The notes under the pieces were generated by a model. That model was not told the origin of the DNA. It did not search any database and worked only from the letters and a program-made list of their open reading frames with translations. Shown here one piece after another: positions 47,001-58,354 of a DNA stretch of 64,000 nucleotides. This DNA comes from Dioscorea cayenensis subsp. rotundata. Lineage: Eukaryota > Streptophyta > Magnoliopsida > Dioscoreales > Dioscoreaceae. A program made the position numbers and the translations under genes. Every line of letters begins with the position of its first letter. Position 1 is the first letter of the stretch. Location: assembly GCF_009730915.1 (NCBI RefSeq), contig NC_052475.1:1488001-1552000 (forward strand). The letters run 5' to 3'.

Positions 47001-49087
47001 GGTAGAAAATATGATCAAGTGAAATTCACTGTGATTTCTTAGTTGCTTTAAATGTTTGTGTAGGTATGCACCAGCTACCCAACTTTGGAGGGGCAGACTC
47101 CATGTTATGGGTGGTAGCAAGGAAGACCGCCATGAACCTGCATTAGATCATTGGAGTCTTGCTGTGAAGGATGGCAAAGCACTGGAGAAAGAATGGAAAA
47201 GTGAAATACCTATACCTCGTGGTGGCCCTCACAGGTATGCTGACTCTGTTTAAATCTTCTATTGGAAATTGAGTATGGATTATTTCTTATCTTCTCAGAT
47301 TATTTTTAATCAAGGCATTTTGCAGTGGCAGAAAAATGTGCTGTGGGAACATGTGCATGCTGATACCTTCAATTGCTTTTGCTCATATGCACATGCTTAA
47401 AACAACTAATATGATGTCTTTGTTCTGTGTATTGCTCTGGTAGCACCATAGCATGCAGAGATTTTAGTTACTGTGCACCATTGTTGTGATGTATGAATTA
47501 GTTAATGACATGTAGAAGGGAATACACATAATTTCCAGATGATGTTTTAAGTTGATTATTGTATTGGGACATCTGCATTTAGGAACAAATTTGCAAATGG
47601 TCTCCTATCTGATTGATGGGTTAATTTTTTCTTTGTTGTTATTTTGATTTGTTTTTCCTGTTGGAAAATGGACTCATCTTTAATAATATGAGAGCAACTC
47701 TGGCTCAAATGATCATCAAGAAGAGCTAAGTTAACTAAGGACCTTGTAGCCATGAATAAATAATAATTTGCAATACACTTTCTCTGTCATCAAATTGTAG
47801 ACACCTCTTCTTCATCAATTTTATACTGATTGCCATTTTGCCAACAGGGCCTGTGTTGTGGTCAATGATCAACTTTTGGTTATTGGTGGTCAAGAGGGTG
47901 ATTTTATGGCCAAACCTGGATCACCTATTTTCAAGTGTGCTCGACGAAATGAGGTATGGGATCACTGCATTCATTAAGGTCTTCTATGTTCAGTTTAAGT
48001 TTCACTTTGAAGGGGCTTAAGATGATTTTTTAAACTCACTAGAGCTCACCTGATATGATCATCCATAGTTAACTATCATCCGAATCCTTTAACTTTACTG
48101 TCTCTGTTCCTTTGATCCCTTTCCAGTACTATTTTCTAAGTACTTTGACTGTATTTTTATCATACTTATTTCCATCTGCTAAAACTTAGACACATGACGT
48201 TGTATCAAATGATGTGCCTAGCTAGGATGAAAAATGAAGCTAGCTTTATAAAAATGCTACTAATTTCTAAATTACAACTTCTGAGATGATATTTTCTTTT
48301 GATGCATTTCTATGCATTTATCTAGGTGGTATTTAGTAATGTCTACATGCTGGATGATGGATCAAAATGGAAGGAGCTTCCCCCAATGCCTAAACCTGAT
48401 TCTCACATTGAATTTGCTTGGGTTATCGTTAACAATTCCATCATAATTGCTGGAGGGACAACAGAGAAACATCCGGTAACGAAGAAGATGGTGCTTGTTG
48501 GTGAAGTATTTCGCTTCAATTTGAATAACTTGGTAAGAGTAATTTTTATTTACTAGATGAAATGTTTTTCCCCCACAATTTCCTGTTTTCAGCTTTTCTC
48601 TGTGCTAAGAACATGTACTTACTCTGTTCATATCATGTTCTTGATAGAAGCAGACATACATCATCTGTAACAGATATCAGTGATGTATTATTAACTTGGT
48701 TTCCTACCGATGTATTATAATCTGTATATATAAAATTCAAGAAGGAGAAATACGGTTTGGAGGGACATTAAAATTAGACTCATGTTTAGGATCATATCAA
48801 GTGCTCATGCCCTTAAATAGAGACCTCCTCAATGTTGATTACAGATCTCTATTATTTTGTATTTGTTTGCAAGATTTGCACCTCAATGTTGAGATTGAAA
48901 TATGTTGTAATTGTTTATACAGGAATGGTCAGTAGTTGGCAAAATGCCCTTTCGAATCAAGACGACCCTTGTTGGGTTCTGGAATGGCTGGCTATACTTT
49001 ACATCTGGACAGAGAGATAGGGGGCCCCTTGATCCTGCCCCTAAAAAGGTTATTGGAGGTATGTGGAGAACCAAGCTAATCCTATAA
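44055..49087 (+). CDS. Membrane-anchored kelch-repeat protein (At3g27220 type)
   Basis: Exons 44055-44237, 45521-45709, 46411-46640, 47064-47234, 47848-47953, 48326-48532 and 48923-49087 encode 416 aa. A short basic N terminus precedes a transmembrane segment (about residues 13-34, YVVVLACISLLGVALVADFL), predicting a type II secretory-pathway or Golgi protein. The rest forms kelch beta-propeller repeats: LYVFAGYG, VVTGQYGPQ, LHVMGGSKED, LVIGGQEGD, IIAGGTTEKH and LYFTSGQRD, each followed by a conserved Trp-containing strand. It ends GGMWRTKLIL. Arabidopsis At3g27220 and At1g51540 have this architecture (from memory). The biochemical role is unknown. Confidence 0.92.
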
Positions 49088-51387
49088 TCAACTACTTTGC
49101 TTTTGATTACTATTTGATTTGAAACCAAGGTTTGAGTACCACATGTATCCAATCTGAATTTTGTTTATTCATTTTATTAATTCATTCTTGGGGCCTAGTT
49201 TGCCTCTCCCAAGTGTCTTAATATGTAGCCACATGATGTGCTCATTGCTGATGGTTTGATCATGGCACTGTGCCATCTTTTTGCATTTTTTTTTTTTTAA
49301 TGTTAACTCAATTATCTTTATAGAAAGACTGCCTACTTTATACTTTGAAGCTTTTTGGATAGGTTAAATAAAATAAGTAATGGGACAATTTTATTGGAGG
49401 AGGTAATTGGAGTATGATTTAGAGATATTTTTTTACTTTTATGGTGGTTTTGTGGTTAAGTTACAGCTACATGAATTGAGAATTTTTTTTTTCTTTTGGG
49501 AAAATAATCATGTAAAAAGGTTTTGAGTATTGCAAATAGTGAATTTACAAATATTATTTCCTCAACAAACGAAACAGTTCAGTTTTTTCTTTTTCATTAG
49601 AAACAAGCCATCCAAATATTACACTAAATTAATAAAATATAACAAATATATATATATATATATACTAGGTATAAATAAACAAGGGATTGAGGAAGAGCAA
49701 AACAAGGAATAACATGTATTAGTGGACAGGTATCTTATATGAGAACAACTGTAGTGAAAAATACAAAATATCAAATCACAACTCTAGTGAATCACCAGAC
49801 AAGACATGTGCAATGACCACGTCTAAACATGCGCTTGAACAACTTGAATGTGATCAAGTTGGCAAAATATTAACTTCAAGATCACCCATTGACCAAGCTG
49901 AAGATTCACCTGATAGTTAATGTTCCTTTATATATATTCCTAGAAAGTATGACAATGATAGCTAAGAATGCAACAGAAGAAACAGCCACCAAAGCCAATC
50001 ACTATTCACCAGTGCTCCTTTGCTTGTCCTGTTACTTATTCATTAAAGTTCAACAACTATACCAACAACAACAACAACAGTGACTTATCCCACTACTGTA
50101 CTAAAGCTATTGGTTAACACCCTTTGAACTATTGATAGGATCTATAAGCTATAAAATTATGAAGAAAGTCAGTGTCTGTTGTATAGCTGTAAAATTGAAG
50201 GGCATTACAGCATTAAAAAAATAAATAAAATAAAATAAAACAAAAGAAATACATTAGCCTGACCGACTCTACAACAAGAAATTGTAAACTATGAAAGACA
50301 ACAACTTCACTAGCAATATGCAACTCCACTTGGCTGAGAATGAGAAGGTATATGGTCTATGAGCCTATAAATAATCAACAACATGATTTGAGTTTAGCCA
50401 TGAATAAAATCATAATGCATTATGGAGACGGTGCTCATCTTCTTATTAACATTATGTAAAGAATAAAGCATTATCCCTTGGGAAGCCCTAGTGCTGTGTT
50501 CATGTCTTCAATAAAACAAGCAACTGATAAGACCATCAAAACATTGTGGATAATAACCAACATCAAAGCTGACTACCCAAGATATGACGATAAAATACAA
50601 GAAAAATATAATGACCGAACCAATTGATTTGCGACCAATCAAAAAGTGGGAAAATATGTAAATTAATATACACATACAAATAAGGAAGAAACTTGAAGAG
50701 CTAAAACAGAAGCTGTCAAAGAAACATATGAAATAATGAAATTATTTCAAAAGCTCAAATTTTATATACTTGAATCACCAAAACAGAAAATTGTTAAAGA
50801 TACATACTATTAAAGAAATCATCTTGAAAGCTGAAATGCTGTAAACTGGAAGCACATACACACAAATTGTGGATGACAAATACAAATAATGAAACTGTCT
50901 TGAAATGCCAAATGCTATAATGGCATTTTGTTGGTCAACTTGCACTATAAAGATCTGTCAAAGCAAAGTGGCATCAAGAGAACATCATAGTCAATTACAA
51001 GGTCTCACATCAAAGATAGAAAAAAAAAAAATCAAACAAGTACCTTTCTCCTGAAAATTCAATAAGGAACAAGCATTAAACACATAACGAACAATTGATT
51101 TCATTCATAACATGGTTGATATTGATTCTTAAAATGAATCAAACAAACAACCATCTAGAATAAATCCCATGCCCATAGCTGACTAAGTTACAACAACAAT
51201 CCATGGAATTCCAAAAACTACAACACATGCTGTTATCCAAGAAAACAGTATTAATGGTACACATGGATAAAGAGCAATGCAAGTGAATGGCTTCAAAGTA
51301 AATTACCTGGAAAGCTCATTCTGCCTCATCAGAAGGTACAGACACACATTCGTGGCTGATTTACATATTCTTTTCAGCAATCCACAA
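49088..51387. other. Intergenic DNA between convergent genes, no gene seen
   Basis: The 3' flanks of the kelch (plus) and BIR3-like (minus) genes meet here. The rest is AT-rich with a short TA run at about 49650-49664 and a CAA/ACA-rich patch near 50070. No reading frame resembles a known protein. Confidence 0.55.
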
Positions 51388-53223
51388 CTAAGCTTCAGCA
51401 TCATCCTTGCCAAAATTGAGAGGGAACTCATCAAACTCATCGGTTTCACGTCCCTTCCCAACAGATTTCAATGAATTATAAACCTTATACATGGAAGGCC
51501 TCTCCGTCAACCGAGCAACCACGCAGCTGCAAGCAATGATCAAGCACTGGACGATCTCATCGTCATAGCCCTTTCCGCGAATTGACCGATCAATTGCATC
51601 ATTAATCTGGCCAGCATTGGCCAGCTGATTCACCCAATCCACTAGACTACCTTTGAACACTTCCCCGGCAGCATCAGTACTGATCTCCGTTGGCTTTTGC
51701 CCAGTAGCCAGCTCCAGTAAGACCACACCAAAGGCATACACATCCCCCTTCATCGTCGCCACTGGAGTGGTTGCATACTCAGGTGCCACATATCCAAAGT
51801 CACCAAAATCCCCATTCATGAAAGGGCTTGTGTTAGTGTTGGTGTTGCTGTTGTTACTATTAGTGGAGGTCTTCACAAGCCTTGCAAGACAGAAGTCAGT
51901 GAGCCGAGGATCATAGTCCTCATCGAGGAGAACTGCACTGGAGCTAAGGTTTTGGTGAAGATAAGGGATCTCGAAGCCATGGTGAAGCCAAGCAAGGCCA
52001 CGGGCAGTGCCAATTCCGATCTTGAGCCTTGTAGGCCAATCTAGATCCCCATTGCCAGAGCGCAAAAGAGTAGAGAGAGCACCACCAGGCATGTTCTTGT
52101 ACACAAGAAGCCGCTCCTCCTCGACGATGCAAAACCCTAGCAATGGCACCAAATTTGGGTGCCGGAGCTGCCCTAATCGGCTCATTTCCGCGCGGAACTG
52201 CTTCTCGGGGAGGACGCAACCATTGAGGCGCTTCACAGTGAGTGCGGATCCATCACGGAGCACAGCCTTATACGAAGTCCCCGTCCGCGAGCTCCCGGCG
52301 ACGACGATGTGATCGTTGCGGAAGTCATTGGTGGCCGACATCAGATCCGCGAGCTTAACCTTCACGATCGGCTTCTGGAACAGCGAAACAGGGGCAAGCC
52401 GGTGCTGAGACGCGCGCAGCCGATCAGCCCAGAGCCTACCGTCCTCCCCAGCAGCAGCAGCGCGCCTCTTAAGCCGTGAAGACGACGGCGAGAAGCACCA
52501 CCGCCAAACAGCGTACGCTAGAAGCAACGACGCGGCGGCGCCGAGGACGCCGGACGCGATGATGATAATAAGCCCAGTGCGAGTCAACGACCGGCCGCAG
52601 GATCTCAGCGGATGGCCACAAAGAGACGGATTGCCATCAAACGAGGAAGAATCGAAGTGGGAGAGCGAGGAAGGGATGGTTCCCGAGAGCTGATTACCAG
52701 ATAGCGAGAGACGCTTGAGCCGCTCAAGCCGGGACAAAGACAAAGGGATCGGGCCGGAGAGGCGGTTATCAGAAAGAAGAAGCGTGTTGAGGAAACGGCA
52801 GTTGGAGAGCTCGGAAGGGATCTGGCCGGAGAGGGAGTTGGAAGAGAGATCAAGCGTGACGAGATAAGGAAGCCAGTCACAGAGAGACGATGGCAGAGGT
52901 CCAGAGATGGAGTTCCCAGATAGATCAAGGTTCTGGAGAGAGGAACAGTACTGGAGATCAGAAGGGATGGAGCCGGAGAGGGACATGGATGGGAGGGAGA
53001 GAGTAAGGACACGGTTCTCTTGATCGTTCCAGCAGGTGACGCCGGAGAAGGAGCAGACGAAGCCGGCGGATTGGTTGGCGAAGTTCCATGAGAAAGGGGA
53101 GGTGGAGGAGGTGGAGAAAGCGTCGCGCACGCCACGCAGGCATCGTGCGTCGTCGCTGGCGACGGCGGTGGAGGAAGCGGCGGTGAAAAGGAGGAGGAGT
53201 TGGAGATGGAGAGGAAGAAGCAT
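51388..53223 (-). CDS. BIR3: BIR3-like LRR receptor pseudokinase
   Basis: A single uninterrupted 611-codon frame. Signal peptide at 1-23; paired Cys cap (CLRGV and C56/C64); about five LRRs (LSGSIPSDL, ISGPLPSSL, LSGQIPSEL, LSGPIPLSL, LSGTIPSSL); closing LCGHPLRSCG. Transmembrane helix at about 216-240, then a kinase fold at about 300-585. VAIK-type Lys is present (ALTVKR, K331), but the glycine loop is altered (GSSRTG), HRD is replaced by HQN (N425) and DFG by DFC (C445). BIR2-class proteins are pseudokinases that bind BAK1/SERKs at the plasma membrane and restrain immune and brassinosteroid co-receptor complexes. Size, few LRRs, intronless structure and lost catalytic residues fit BIR2/BIR3/BIR4; BIR3 (At1g27190) is the nearest by recall. 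The gene is much richer in G+C than its flanks. Confidence 0.9.
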   Translation of the reverse strand: MLLPLHLQLLLLFTAASSTAVASDDARCLRGVRDAFSTSSTSPFSWNFANQSAGFVCSFSGVTCWNDQENRVLTLSLPSMSLSGSIPSDLQYCSSLQNLDLSGNSISGPLPSSLCDWLPYLVTLDLSSNSLSGQIPSELSNCRFLNTLLLSDNRLSGPIPLSLSRLERLKRLSLSGNQLSGTIPSSLSHFDSSSFDGNPSLCGHPLRSCGRSLTRTGLIIIIASGVLGAAASLLLAYAVWRWCFSPSSSRLKRRAAAAGEDGRLWADRLRASQHRLAPVSLFQKPIVKVKLADLMSATNDFRNDHIVVAGSSRTGTSYKAVLRDGSALTVKRLNGCVLPEKQFRAEMSRLGQLRHPNLVPLLGFCIVEEERLLVYKNMPGGALSTLLRSGNGDLDWPTRLKIGIGTARGLAWLHHGFEIPYLHQNLSSSAVLLDEDYDPRLTDFCLARLVKTSTNSNNSNTNTNTSPFMNGDFGDFGYVAPEYATTPVATMKGDVYAFGVVLLELATGQKPTEISTDAAGEVFKGSLVDWVNQLANAGQINDAIDRSIRGKGYDDEIVQCLIIACSCVVARLTERPSMYKVYNSLKSVGKGRETDEFDEFPLNFGKDDAEA

Positions 53224-54813
53224 AGTGGAAATGGAGAAGAATTATTGAGGAAGGGGTTGAGTGTTTGGTTTAGAGTGTTGGAGATGGGGGAATAACTACT
53301 GGTTTTTTTATTATTATTATTTGAAATTTTATTTATTTATTTATTTTTGGAAATTTTGTAGGAGTGGAGTGAGTAGTGAGGGAGGCAGTGTGTTTTATTT
53401 ATTTATTTATTTATTTATTTGTGGTTTTATGTTAAGATGGTTGATGTTGAGCAATATTTGATTTATTTTTATTTTATTTTATTTTATTTTTTTTGCTAAG
53501 AACAAGAGTGATGGTGAAATATTTAAAAAAATTTAAATTTAAAATTTATAAAAAATAATCATCGATTATGAGTACTGATTTATAATCTAATTTTTTTTTA
53601 AAAATGAGAGTATATTGATTAGATAATTAAAGTATACTGGTTAGATAATTAATTTTTGGACCGTGTATAGACCGTGTATAAACTGTGATGTTTATAGTAC
53701 TGGTTAAATAAAAAAATAAAAAAAAATAATGGTTGTTATTGATGGTGGGGGATTTTAATGAATAGTTAGTGAGAGGATGAAGGGGGAATCTTTTGATGGG
53801 TTGGGGGAGGGAATCCACTTTCAAACAATTGAAAAGAACAAATGGAGAAAAGTTGTTGTTGTTCCTATTATTATTATTATTATTATTATCACCCGCTGGT
53901 CATAAATTCTAAACTAATTTAAAAACGAAATATTGGAAAACTATTTAAATTATTTTTTATTATTTAATTTTTTTAATAAAATAGGTAAAAATTATTAATT
54001 TATTAAAAACTAACATAATAATAAAATTGATGGGAAACCCAAAGAAAAAAGAAAAAAACTACAGTATTTTCAATTAATCCATGTTTGTAATGTATATATA
54101 ATTTAATATTATGTTTTAGAAGAAAATGAAGCGGCTGTGCTATTTTATATGGTTCTAATTTTATTGGATATTTATGAAGAGATGAGCTTCTATCATATTT
54201 TTAAGTATAAATTTAATATGGTTATGTTATATGTAGGAAACTTTTTTTGATGGTGTGTTTCTATAAGTGATGGTTAATTTCATATAAAATAAATAAAACT
54301 AAAAGAGTAACAAGACTCCAATTTAAGTTCTTTTGATTATGGTAAAAATATAGAATGTAATAAATTTACATAAGTTCATGTTAGAAATTGAGTTGTAGAT
54401 GTGTAATTTCAATATTTCAACACTAAAAAAGAATTCAAAATTTTAAAAAATTGTGGGGAATTATATATGAATGGATATGGCCAAAATAAATATATTAAAT
54501 AAGTAAAAGTGCAAATTAAGTGACCAACTCAATGAAATAATTGATTAAAATTTTAAAAATAATTAAATAAATAGCCTGCATGTATTTAATCTATTATTAA
54601 TATTTTAAAGGGCTGCACTGTATTTGGATTTGACGTGACACAATTTTATTCATTAATTTTAATTCATTAATGAAAAATATATATTTTTAGTAATTATTAT
54701 ATTAAAATTTCTGATAAAAAATAGAAAACAAATATTGAGAAATGATAATATATTTATAAGAAAAAGGTGTGTTTAGGTGACTCACTAAAGATTCTCACTA
54801 TAAATAAATAACA
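53224..54813. other. BIR3-like promoter and AT-rich intergenic DNA
   Basis: TTTA-rich tracts at about 53330-53420 and TTTTA repeats near 53470 lie in the promoter region, then an ATT run at about 53868-53890. Nothing codes. The stretch ends at a Helitron-like terminus. Confidence 0.5.
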
Positions 54814-54845
54814 CTAGTGTGGGTAGCCCGTGCTGACGCTACGGG
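54814..54845 (-). mobile_element. Helitron-like 3' terminus
   Basis: Read on minus: hairpin CCCGTAGC-GTCA-GCACGGG (plus 54827-54845, one bulged base), 9 nt, then CTAG (54814-54817) followed by T. Plant Helitrons end in a G+C-rich hairpin about 10 nt before CTRR and insert between A and T, so the match is good. The element would extend toward higher coordinates, over the LOG-derived sequence. A possible 5' end, A|TCTCTCTATATATAG on minus at 57139/57140, is weak. No helicase gene is seen here. Confidence 0.5.
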
Positions 54846-55087
54846 TTATCTATAATGTTTTTTTTTTTTTTGGGAAAAACTTTACATGTACTTAATATTT
54901 TATTTGCTGATAATTGTTGTTTATTAGAAGTGTTTCATTAATTTTTTTTGAAAAATACATTTAATTTGCAAGTGTTTATTCATGTATTAAATACGGGCAG
55001 AAGTTCAAGTTTTTATTGTCCATTCCACATAGCAACATAAAAGGGTACAAAATATTTTTTTTTTTTCCATTTCATTCATGATTTTCA

Positions 55088-55237
55088 TTATAAATATGCT
55101 TCAGAAACATTTGTATGTTCAACATTGTCATCCATGGTAGCTGGAAGGTTGAAGTCGAACAGAGTGATTTCTGGTGGGTTTTCAGGAGATGAGTTGGATT
55201 TGAGAGGTTTTTTCCCATTGTTGTTTGATGAGTCAAC
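55088..55237 (-). other. Possible terminal exon after the LOG-like sequence
   Basis: Minus strand has an acceptor (TTTTTTCAG) at 55238, then an open frame of 49 codons beginning VDSSNNNGKKPLK, containing EITLFDFNLPAT and ending SEAYL-stop. It is not part of a normal LOG protein. It may be an extra captured fragment or a C-terminal extension; unproven. Confidence 0.3.
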
Positions 55238-55537
55238 CTGAAAAAATAATAATGTATTAGCTCATTTTTTTTTTCATTAAGTAATGTGTTGTTGGTAATT
55301 GGGACGATATACTAAAACAACATGCTATAGTTATTAATGTATGGATCGTTTTAGTGTTACATTTGTTTTCCATGATAATCAGAGTAAATCAATTAGATAT
55401 TCATTTTATTTTGTATTTTTAAATTGATATGCAAGTATTATTGTTATATGTGATTTTTTTTTCATTAATCATGATTAGTCTAAGATTAATTTGTAGTTAA
55501 CTTGATATTTTTCACATATTTAAATTGAACTTACATT

Positions 55538-56853
55538 TTTTTTGGAGTGTTCTAGTTGCTCATAGTTCCAATTTAGTTTTGATGACACTTGTTCATGACA
55601 TGGGTGGTAATCCTGTCATTTCAGTAAAATTTTTCACATTAGCAATAACTATTAATGCATTCATATTTTGGGAAAAAAATTTCAAAAAACATTTGTAAAA
55701 ATTTACTTCGAGTTTCTCCATAAGTTTGCTTTTGCATTTGAGGCTTGAGACAATAATATGTCACTGCACTTGGGTCGATGAAACCTTCTTCTACAGACTT
55801 TGGTCAATGAAAAGAAAGCAATGAGTCGTAGTAGCCATTAATATTCAATAATCCAACCTACAACCATGAATAAGTTTGTCATAATTTGTTCATAATTTCC
55901 ATTATGTTTTGCCTATAATTGCCATTGAATTACCGAGCTATTGTGTATGCCTAGTTGTGCCCACGTAATCACTTCAAAAAGTTCTTCAAGAGTACCATAA
56001 CCTCCTGTATAATATTTTCAATTGAGATTAATTATTTTTTTTTATTTCAAGAGAAAAAAAATAATGACTTGTGAGAGGTTTTGTATAATGAATAGTAGCA
56101 GAATGATACTAAAATAAAAACAATGTTAGTGAATATATAACAAATATGAAATGTAGGGTTGTGTAATAACCAGGGCATAGCAATAAAAAGCATCGAGTGC
56201 GAGTCATCTCTAGCTTTTCTTTGGTGCATATCGACCCACAGGTTTTACTTCTCCTATAGTGACGCCAGTGATCTGAAAAATTTACAAAACAATATATTAC
56301 TGAATAGCCATTGGTATTTGTGGTTTTTTTTTTTGGAATAGCTTGTTATAAAATTCAAAAAAAAAATTTCATACCTCTTTATCCATTAGAGCTTTGGGAA
56401 TGATACTAAGCATATGGAGAAAAAATGTTAATAACTTCAGTTTTTTTCAAATAAATGGTGTTTTAATTTTTTTTTTAAAAAATAAACCATACCCAAGAAC
56501 TTGTTTTCCACCATTAAAGACAGTTTGCGATATCAAGCCCATTAATCCAATATTGCCTCCTCCATATACTAAATTAATGTCTTTCATCACCTGAAGGGAT
56601 TTGCAAGGTTATTTCATATTTTTTGTAGTTGAGCATACACAAATGAGTAGGCTATATTATTATAAGAACAATAATAGAGAAAGAACAATGGAACGGAAGA
56701 GAGAGTGATGAAAAAAACAATTAAAATAAGGTAAAAGTAAAAAGCCAAACCAGGTTCTTTGCAAGATCAATAGCGACATCTTGATAACTCTTTTTGCTTT
56801 CCTAAGTGCTACTCTGTAAAAACACAAATTGTCTTGAATTTGGATGTACTCAT
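55538..56853 (-). pseudogene. LOG: LONELY GUY (LOG) cytokinin phosphoribohydrolase pseudogene
   Basis: LOG enzymes release active cytokinin bases from riboside monophosphates. Segments in the right order, separated by intron-like DNA: start KFKTICVF (56853 down), SYQDVAIDLAKNLV, then [19 protein letters not shown] (about 56490-56585), IIPKALMDKE, ITGVTIGEVKPV, VDMHQRKAR (about 56190-56280), [20 protein letters not shown] (about 55930-56006), GLLNINGYYDSLLSF and EEGFIDPSA (about 55760-55860), and CHEQVSSKLNWNYEQLEH (about 55541-55611). Breaks: in exon 1 the two codons after CVF shrink to four bases and a TAG follows at 56802-56804; a one-base shift before MHQRKA; a shift after LLSF; and more in the block after DPSA. 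Retained introns show it is not a processed copy. It could not make a full enzyme. Confidence 0.85.
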
Positions 56854-57269
56854 TCTCTTTCTTTTGTTTTGCTTTACTAACACTGCGAATTGCATTAAAT
56901 TATAATAAGGAAAGATGAAATCAAGATGCAAGTATGATATTTTTTTTATTGCTATAAATAAAACAAACTGGTTGATAATTGAATAATAATAATAATAATA
57001 AGGATGAGCAAAAGAGGATCTTAGAATTGTATAAAACATTAGACTGATGATATGTATCTTTTGTTGGAGTCTTACCACGTCTGATCTAGGATATTAATGA
57101 TTGTGTTGGAAGAGTACTCTATTTCTATATATAGAGAGATGGTTTCCTTGCGTTGTTCTTCTTTGGTTATATGTTTTTTCGGATCCTTTGAAAAAAATAG
57201 ATTTGATTTCCATTCGTACATTTTTTTTCTAAAAATGTAATTGAAAATGTTAAAATTATGATAAAATCC

Positions 57270-57421
57270 AAAAGAAGGGTAGATTTTCTTAAAAGAAGAG
57301 TAGATTTTCTTAAAAGAAGAGTAGATTTTTTTATACCAATCCTGCCAAAAGTTAGCGAACCCTAGTTTTTTGGATCATGATGATAATCCATTCCAATCCT
57401 GCCATAAGCTAGCAAACCCTA
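57270..57421 (+). repeat. Short tandem and direct repeats
   Basis: Three copies of a 20-21-base unit (AAAAGAAGAGTAGATTTTCT) run from 57270 to 57330. Then CCAATCCTGCCAnAAGnTAGCnAACCCT occurs twice, 57336-57365 and about 57392-57421. The 20-base unit recurs once at about 62463-62485. Confidence 0.85.
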
Positions 57422-58049
57422 AAAAATTTTTGATCCCGATGATTAATGTGTAGATCCGCATTGGATTGTCTCTTGATTGGATGGGGAGCAATGAACAACA
57501 TATATTGTGTTATAACATATAATGGGCAAAAGACAAAGAAGTCAAGCTCAAATACCAAAAAAATGGATCTAACTATTTCATACCATGCTTAAATGATTAG
57601 TTAGCGATCTTGACATCCATAACCATCTTTTTAGCAAATCTTGTTTTCTTGGACAACTCATTGAGAACATAATGCTTAATATCTTTTGTCGAAAGATGCA
57701 AACAAATAACATTCATGTTTTTAAAAACAATGACCATCAATTGTTAAATTGAGACAAAGAAAAGTAACATCTGAGATGCCCTATAACGACAAAAATCCTA
57801 TGACAAATGATATAACTATCTAATAGCTACAAAAAGTCTTTTTGCCAAATAAGCTCAAAAGAAAAATATATGAATTGATGAAAAAAAATTGTGAAAAATT
57901 AAAACCAAATCTTACCTCCTTAGACAAAAGAATTGACAACAAAATCCTTGATATCTCTAATGACATATGCAAACAAATAATATAAAAAGTTGCGTCTGGA
58001 AAACCATGGTAGCAAGAAAAGAAAAAAAAAAACAAACAAAACAAAACAC

Positions 58050-58053
<4 letters not shown>

Positions 58054-58088
<35 letters not shown>
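58054..58088. repeat. (CT)n microsatellite
   Basis: About seventeen CT units, the only long CT run in the window. Confidence 0.95.
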
Positions 58089-58091
<3 letters not shown>

Positions 58092-58354
58092 CTCTTTCCT
58101 CATGTATATATACATCCATTTTATTATAGTGTTATTTTCTTTTGTTTTTCTATATATATATATACACTCCATCTATCAGCACTTTTGTTTTGGGGAGTTT
58201 GCATTTGTGGTGATCATTATTCTCTAGTTTGTTAGAGCGTTTTTTCTTTCCCTATCTAGGTCTATATCTCTATGTATTTTTCCTTCATTGGTTGCTTTTC
58301 ATTTTTGTTTTGTCTTCAATCTCACATTACTAATGATAAATTTTTCATTTTGTT

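Noticed and set aside
52605..53135. 176-codon Pro/Ser-rich frame on minus
   Set aside because: Alternative frame of the LRR-coding region of the BIR3-like gene.
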